Shown here: in pieces, positions 61,181-64,000 of the stretch | Numbering within the stretch: position 1 is the stretch's first letter | Layout: each line of letters opens with the position of its first letter | Assembly: GCF_012516375.2 (NCBI RefSeq) | Contig: NZ_CP051204.2 | Coordinates: forward strand, 4,836,001-4,900,000 | Length of the DNA: 64,000 nucleotides | Direction of reading: 5' to 3' | Source of the DNA: Chitinophaga oryzae | GTDB lineage: Bacteria; Bacteroidota; Bacteroidia; Chitinophagales; Chitinophagaceae | The notes under the pieces: model-generated | The model's input: only the letters and a program-made list of their open reading frames with translations | Databases searched by the model: none | What the model was told of the DNA's origin: nothing | Made by a program: the position numbers and the translations under genes

Positions 61181-61984
61181 TTATAATTCTGAAGTGGTCA
61201 TACCATACTTCTGTTTGAAAGCGAAATAAAAATGGGACAGGTTTTCGAAGCCGAGGTCCAGATAAAAGTCAGCCGGTTTTTGCTGCTTGTGTTTGATGAG
61301 GTAATGCGCTTCTTCCAGGCGCCTTTCTTTCAGCCATACTTTGGGGGTGGCGCCAAATGTTTTGGTGAAATCGCGCTTAAAGCCGGAAAGGCTGCGGCCG
61401 GTAAGCCGGGCCAGCGTGGCCACGGGAACATTAAACATGTAATGCTGACGCATAAACGCCTGCAGGTCTATTTTATGAGGTTCCGAAAAGTCAAACAGCA
61501 GGTTGTTGAAATCGGGCTGGCTTTGCAACAGTAATTCTATCGCCTCCCTGATCTTGAGATCTGCCAGTTTGGGCGTGGTTTCTTTTGTGCGGTTGATATA
61601 GGGCGTCAGGGAGATAAAAAAGCTTTTGAGAAACAAATCTGCTTTAAAGAACAGTTTTGGGCCACCCGGGTAGCGTTGGCTGACATTGATTTTGTTTTCG
61701 GCAGCATAGCGTCTTAATGTTTCCGTATCCAGTGTGATCGCAAGGAACTGATAGTTGCCCTCTTTAGAGGGGTATTTGATGGTACGGATCAATTGATTCT
61801 TTGGCACGAAAACGACTGTATTTTCGCGGATAACGGCTTCGCCGTCCGCATGAAAGGCATGCGTTTCCCCTGAGAGCTGAAACCCTAAAAAATGTTCGGG
61901 TATAAACTCCTCGTGTCCCCTGTACTTTTCAAAAGCGCAGGAATAGACAAACCTGTCAAATATGATTGCTGCTTTTGCTTCCAT
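61181..61984 (-). CDS. AraC-family transcriptional regulator
   Basis: The 267-residue product has an N-terminal cupin-like domain (EHFLGFQLSGETHAFHADGEAVI, NTVVFVPKNQLI) and C-terminal AraC HTHs: VPVATLARLTGRSLSGFKRDFTK and PADFYLDLGFENLSHFYFAFKQKYGMTTSE. The stop lies 8 bp from the stop of the convergent PKD-like gene. It is 21 bp downstream of the GlcG-like gene on the same strand, so the three minus-strand genes SDR, GlcG-like and AraC may be one unit, apart from the hairpin at 62440-62465. Confidence 0.93.
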   Translation of the reverse strand: MEAKAAIIFDRFVYSCAFEKYRGHEEFIPEHFLGFQLSGETHAFHADGEAVIRENTVVFVPKNQLIRTIKYPSKEGNYQFLAITLDTETLRRYAAENKINVSQRYPGGPKLFFKADLFLKSFFISLTPYINRTKETTPKLADLKIREAIELLLQSQPDFNNLLFDFSEPHKIDLQAFMRQHYMFNVPVATLARLTGRSLSGFKRDFTKTFGATPKVWLKERRLEEAHYLIKHKQQKPADFYLDLGFENLSHFYFAFKQKYGMTTSEL

Positions 61985-62005
61985 ATGACGAATATCGCGG
62001 AAAAA

Positions 62006-62407
62006 TCAATCACCTCCATGCGCGCCCGCCATAGCTATTTCCTTGTCCTGTTCCGGAGTACCGCCGGATGAGGCGATAGCCCCGATGACGTTCCCGTTTT
62101 TATCTTTTATGGTCACCCCGCCGGCAATGGTCAGCAGGCCGCCGTTGGCGTTGATCATACCATAACCGTTCAGTCCTGCGCCGGCAATGATATTGCCCAT
62201 AACGTCGCTGTCAACGCCGAACATGGCAGCTGTCTTTGCCTTTTTCACGGCAAAGTCCGCCACTCCGTATACGCTGTTCCATCTGCCGAAGGCCACGGGA
62301 TGGCCACCTGCATCCACCACCGCAACGCTTACGGGGATATTCAGTTCCTTTGCTTTTGCTATCGCTGCCGACAATGCCCTGGCAGCCTGATCGTATGTAA
62401 TGTTCAT
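62006..62407 (-). CDS. GlcG/HbpS-family protein
   Basis: The 133-residue product from ATG 62407 (MNITYDQAARALSAAIAKAKEL); the longer frame opens inside the upstream hairpin and is rejected. Family core: NIPVSVAVVDAGGHPVAFGRW, FAVKKAKTAAMFG, GGLLTIAGGVTIKDKNGNVIGAIASSGGTPEQDKEIAMAG, the HbpS/GlcG fold that binds haem or small cofactors in some members. No signal peptide. Function in this operon unknown. Confidence 0.9.
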   Translation of the reverse strand: MNITYDQAARALSAAIAKAKELNIPVSVAVVDAGGHPVAFGRWNSVYGVADFAVKKAKTAAMFGVDSDVMGNIIAGAGLNGYGMINANGGLLTIAGGVTIKDKNGNVIGAIASSGGTPEQDKEIAMAGAHGGD

Positions 62408-62439
62408 TTTTTTTAAATTTTTTAGCGGGATGATAAAAG

Positions 62440-62465
62440 AATGCACAGGCGTAAGCCTGTGCATT
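62440..62465 (-). terminator. Hairpin between SDR and GlcG-like genes
   Basis: ATGCACAGGC and GCCTGTGCAT (62441-62450, 62455-62464) with loop GTAA and one extra A-T pair. On the minus strand it is followed by TCTTTTATC, so it is a modest intrinsic terminator or attenuator in the operon. Confidence 0.65.
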
Positions 62466-62469
62466 TCGC

Positions 62470-63257
62470 CTAACTTTTAGCGGACCAGGCTTCACTTTGC
62501 AATTGTTTCACAAAATCTTCTGTTTCTTTCGGGTGCACGTTTCTGAAGTTAGGTTGCGCATCCAGCGCCACATTCACGATCACATCTGCCATGGATTCGG
62601 GGTCTAATTGATTGGCGAGAGCGTCGGCGACGCCATCAAATGCGCTGGCCGGTGTGAAATTCACTTCCGGGTCGTACCAACGGCCGATGGAGTCCGCCCC
62701 ACGGTCGTTGAAACCGGTACCGAAAACACCGGGGTTACAGGTGGCTATTTTAATATTGAAAGGGGCCAATTCGGTTTTCAGTCCCTCTGCAATGGCTTCC
62801 AGCGCGTGCTTGGAGGCGCAATAGGCCGCCACGTAGGGAACCGTCCACAAGCCTCCCATTGACGAGGTGAACACTATCTTCCCCTTTTTCTGTTTTACGA
62901 ATTTTTTGATGAAGCCTTGTGCCAGCTCCAGCCCGCCGAAAACATTAACATCAAACATGGCGCGAATGAGGTCCAGCGGCTGCTCTGCGATGGGCCCCCC
63001 CTCCATTACACCAGCGTTGCTGATCAAAATGTCGATGTCGTATTTTTTAAGAATGTAGGCGATATCGCGGGAATCAGTCACGTCGAGCTTATCCGCGGTG
63101 AGTTCGACTCCCTTTTCTTTGGCCTCCCGGATCAGATCACTCATCTGGGGTATACCTGCGTGGTGGCGATAACGTTATGTCCCATCGACGCCAGCTTAAA
63201 TGCAGCTATTTTTCCGAAGCCGCTGGCAGCTCCTGTTATCAAAATGGTTTTGCTCAT
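62470..63257 (-). pseudogene. SDR-family oxidoreductase with single-base frameshift
   Basis: ATG at 63257 starts MSKTILITGAASGFGKIAAF, the classical SDR GxxxGxG motif, through IATTQVYP, then hits a stop. Adding one base to the G run at 63147-63150 (C run on the coding strand) reads QMSDLIREA and continues through LDVTDSRDI, ISNAGVMEGG (NAG motif), SSMGGLWTVPYVAAYCASKHALE (catalytic Ser, Tyr and Lys of YxxxK) and a normal end; the repaired protein is about 262 residues. An internal ATG right after the lesion lets the rest be translated alone, but without the nucleotide-binding start it would be inactive. Either a fresh mutation or a homopolymer error. Confidence 0.85.
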
Positions 63258-63467
63258 CTGTCAAGAAAATTAGTACACCACAAATTTGGACAAACCAGCG
63301 ATAAAATAGCTTGCCAGGAAGTCCAAAAATATATTGGTGGAAAGTTCAGCGCGGGAGCTGGCCCGGTCAACACCGTTCCTGCTCCGGGAGAGAAATATAC
63401 CTGGAAGCCGGCATGCATGAAGTATACGGGAATAATATTGTACTTTGGCAAAAAGCGTTACCACCTT

Positions 63468-64000
63468 ATGAAAACAAACTACTTCCTGTTTTTCCTGTTG
63501 TTCCTTCTGTATCTGCAACCGGCAGGTGCACAGACACGTTCCAAAGCAGCCGCTCTTCAACAATTTATGAACGACCGCTTTGGCATGTTCATCCACTGGG
63601 GGCCGGTAAGCCTGCGTGGCACCGAAATCGGCTGGAGCCGCGACAAGGAAGTTCCCACCAGCGACTATGACAGCTTATACAAAGAATTCAATCCCGTGCT
63701 CTTTGACGCTGACACATGGGTAAAAACAGCCAAAGACGCCGGAATGAAGTATCTCACCATCACGGCAAGACATCATGATGGATTTTGTTTATGGCCTACA
63801 AAATACACCGGCTACAACATCGCCAACACGCCCTACCGGAAAGATATCTTACGAGCCTTACAGGTGGCATGTAAGAAACAAGGCATCAAATTCTGTATTT
63901 ATTATTCGGTGCTGGACTGGCATCACCCGGACTACCCTATCCATTCTGCACACAACAGCCAGGCAGACCCCAACTCCGACATGGGGAAATATTTCACTTT
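63468..64000 (+). CDS. GH29 alpha-L-fucosidase, N-terminal part (cut by window edge)
   Basis: An open frame from ATG 63468 to the edge (177 residues seen). Signal peptide MKTNYFLFFLLFLLYLQPAGAQ. GH29 features: FMNDRFGMFIHWGPVSLRG, NPVLFDADTWVKTAKDAGMKYLTITARHHDGFCLW, and YNIANTPYRKDILRALQVACKKQGIKFCIYYSVLDWHHPDY. The catalytic Asp lies beyond the window. It releases alpha-L-fucose from glycans in the periplasm. Divergent from the SDR gene. Confidence 0.93.
   Translation, partial: MKTNYFLFFLLFLLYLQPAGAQTRSKAAALQQFMNDRFGMFIHWGPVSLRGTEIGWSRDKEVPTSDYDSLYKEFNPVLFDADTWVKTAKDAGMKYLTITARHHDGFCLWPTKYTGYNIANTPYRKDILRALQVACKKQGIKFCIYYSVLDWHHPDYPIHSAHNSQADPNSDMGKYFT

Noticed and set aside
63261..63467. 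Open frame continuous with and upstream of the fucosidase start
   Set aside because: It is in frame by about 68 codons but recognisable as nothing, and the signal peptide at 63468 marks the true start.
63420..63467. Promoter of the fucosidase at TACTTTGG (about 63440)
   Set aside because: It has only one base between TA and TTTG, and no -33 TTG stands at the right distance.
1..64000. rRNA, tRNA genes or insertion sequences
   Set aside because: No transposase frame, terminal inverted repeats around one, cloverleaf-like segment or rRNA-like block was recognised on reading both strands.

Overview
The window looks like a chromosome segment of a gliding, polysaccharide-degrading Bacteroidota, most likely family Chitinophagaceae and probably close to Chitinophaga. 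The evidence is two SusC/SusD systems with their own ECF sigma and FecR anti-sigma genes, type IX secretion (T9SS) C-terminal domains of type A and type B, a PorP/SprF protein, many Bacteroidota-type lipoproteins, almost no Shine-Dalgarno sites, and at least one textbook TTG-N19-TAnnTTTG promoter. The genus is inferred; no rRNA, tRNA, CRISPR array or insertion sequence was seen.

Layout. 1-3.9 kb: a TPR sensor kinase (cut by the window edge) divergent from a beta-propeller lipoprotein, then an unknown gene and a degenerate Tat-exported metallophosphatase. 4-15.7 kb: a surface-structure locus with three tandem phage-tail-collar (MdpB-like) genes (the first frameshifted), a leaderless periplasmic-binding-protein homologue, a 2578-residue MBG-repeat adhesin with a type B T9SS signal, and its PorP/SprF partner. 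15.8-24.9 kb: ordinary accessory genes (Sel1 repeats, DUF2306, HxlR, Rnl2-type RNA ligase, outer-membrane barrel, AraC) and a divergent MarR/UvrA2 pair that share a palindromic operator.

25.3-32.9 kb is the most interesting part: a compact five-gene operon with a flavin-dependent halogenase, a single-module NRPS (half C domain, an A domain with a tyrosine-like code, and a carrier), a stand-alone thioesterase, a tyrosine phenol-lyase and a CPA2-type antiporter. The model I infer is that tyrosine is loaded on the carrier, halogenated there, released by the thioesterase, and cleaved by the lyase to a halophenol, pyruvate and ammonia. The lyase carries natural substitutions (Val381, Ala126) at the ring-pocket positions corresponding to Met379 and Thr124 of the Citrobacter enzyme, which fits a ring-substituted substrate. 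I know of no described pathway with this set of genes.

32.9-36.5 kb: a lipoprotein/TPR-kinase/LuxR-regulator operon paralogous to the genes at the left edge. 36.9-38.8 kb: an SDR and a nucleoside hydrolase. 38.8-50.9 kb: a beta-glucan utilisation locus (GH16 with CBM6 domains, SusD, SusC, FecR, ECF sigma, divergent GH30). The susC leader carries a predicted antisense small RNA on the + strand, with a TTTG-N20-TACTTTTG promoter and an intrinsic terminator, in the position of the Bacteroides DonS-type PUL RNAs. 51-51.9 kb: a PhyH-type dioxygenase. 52.1-61.2 kb: a second ECF/FecR/SusC/SusD locus with DUF4843 and PKD-like lipoproteins and no visible hydrolase. 61.2-64 kb: AraC, a GlcG/HbpS-like protein, an SDR with a single-base frameshift, and the start of a GH29 alpha-L-fucosidase.

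Both frameshifts are one-base losses in C/G homopolymers, so sequencing error has to be excluded before either gene is called dead.
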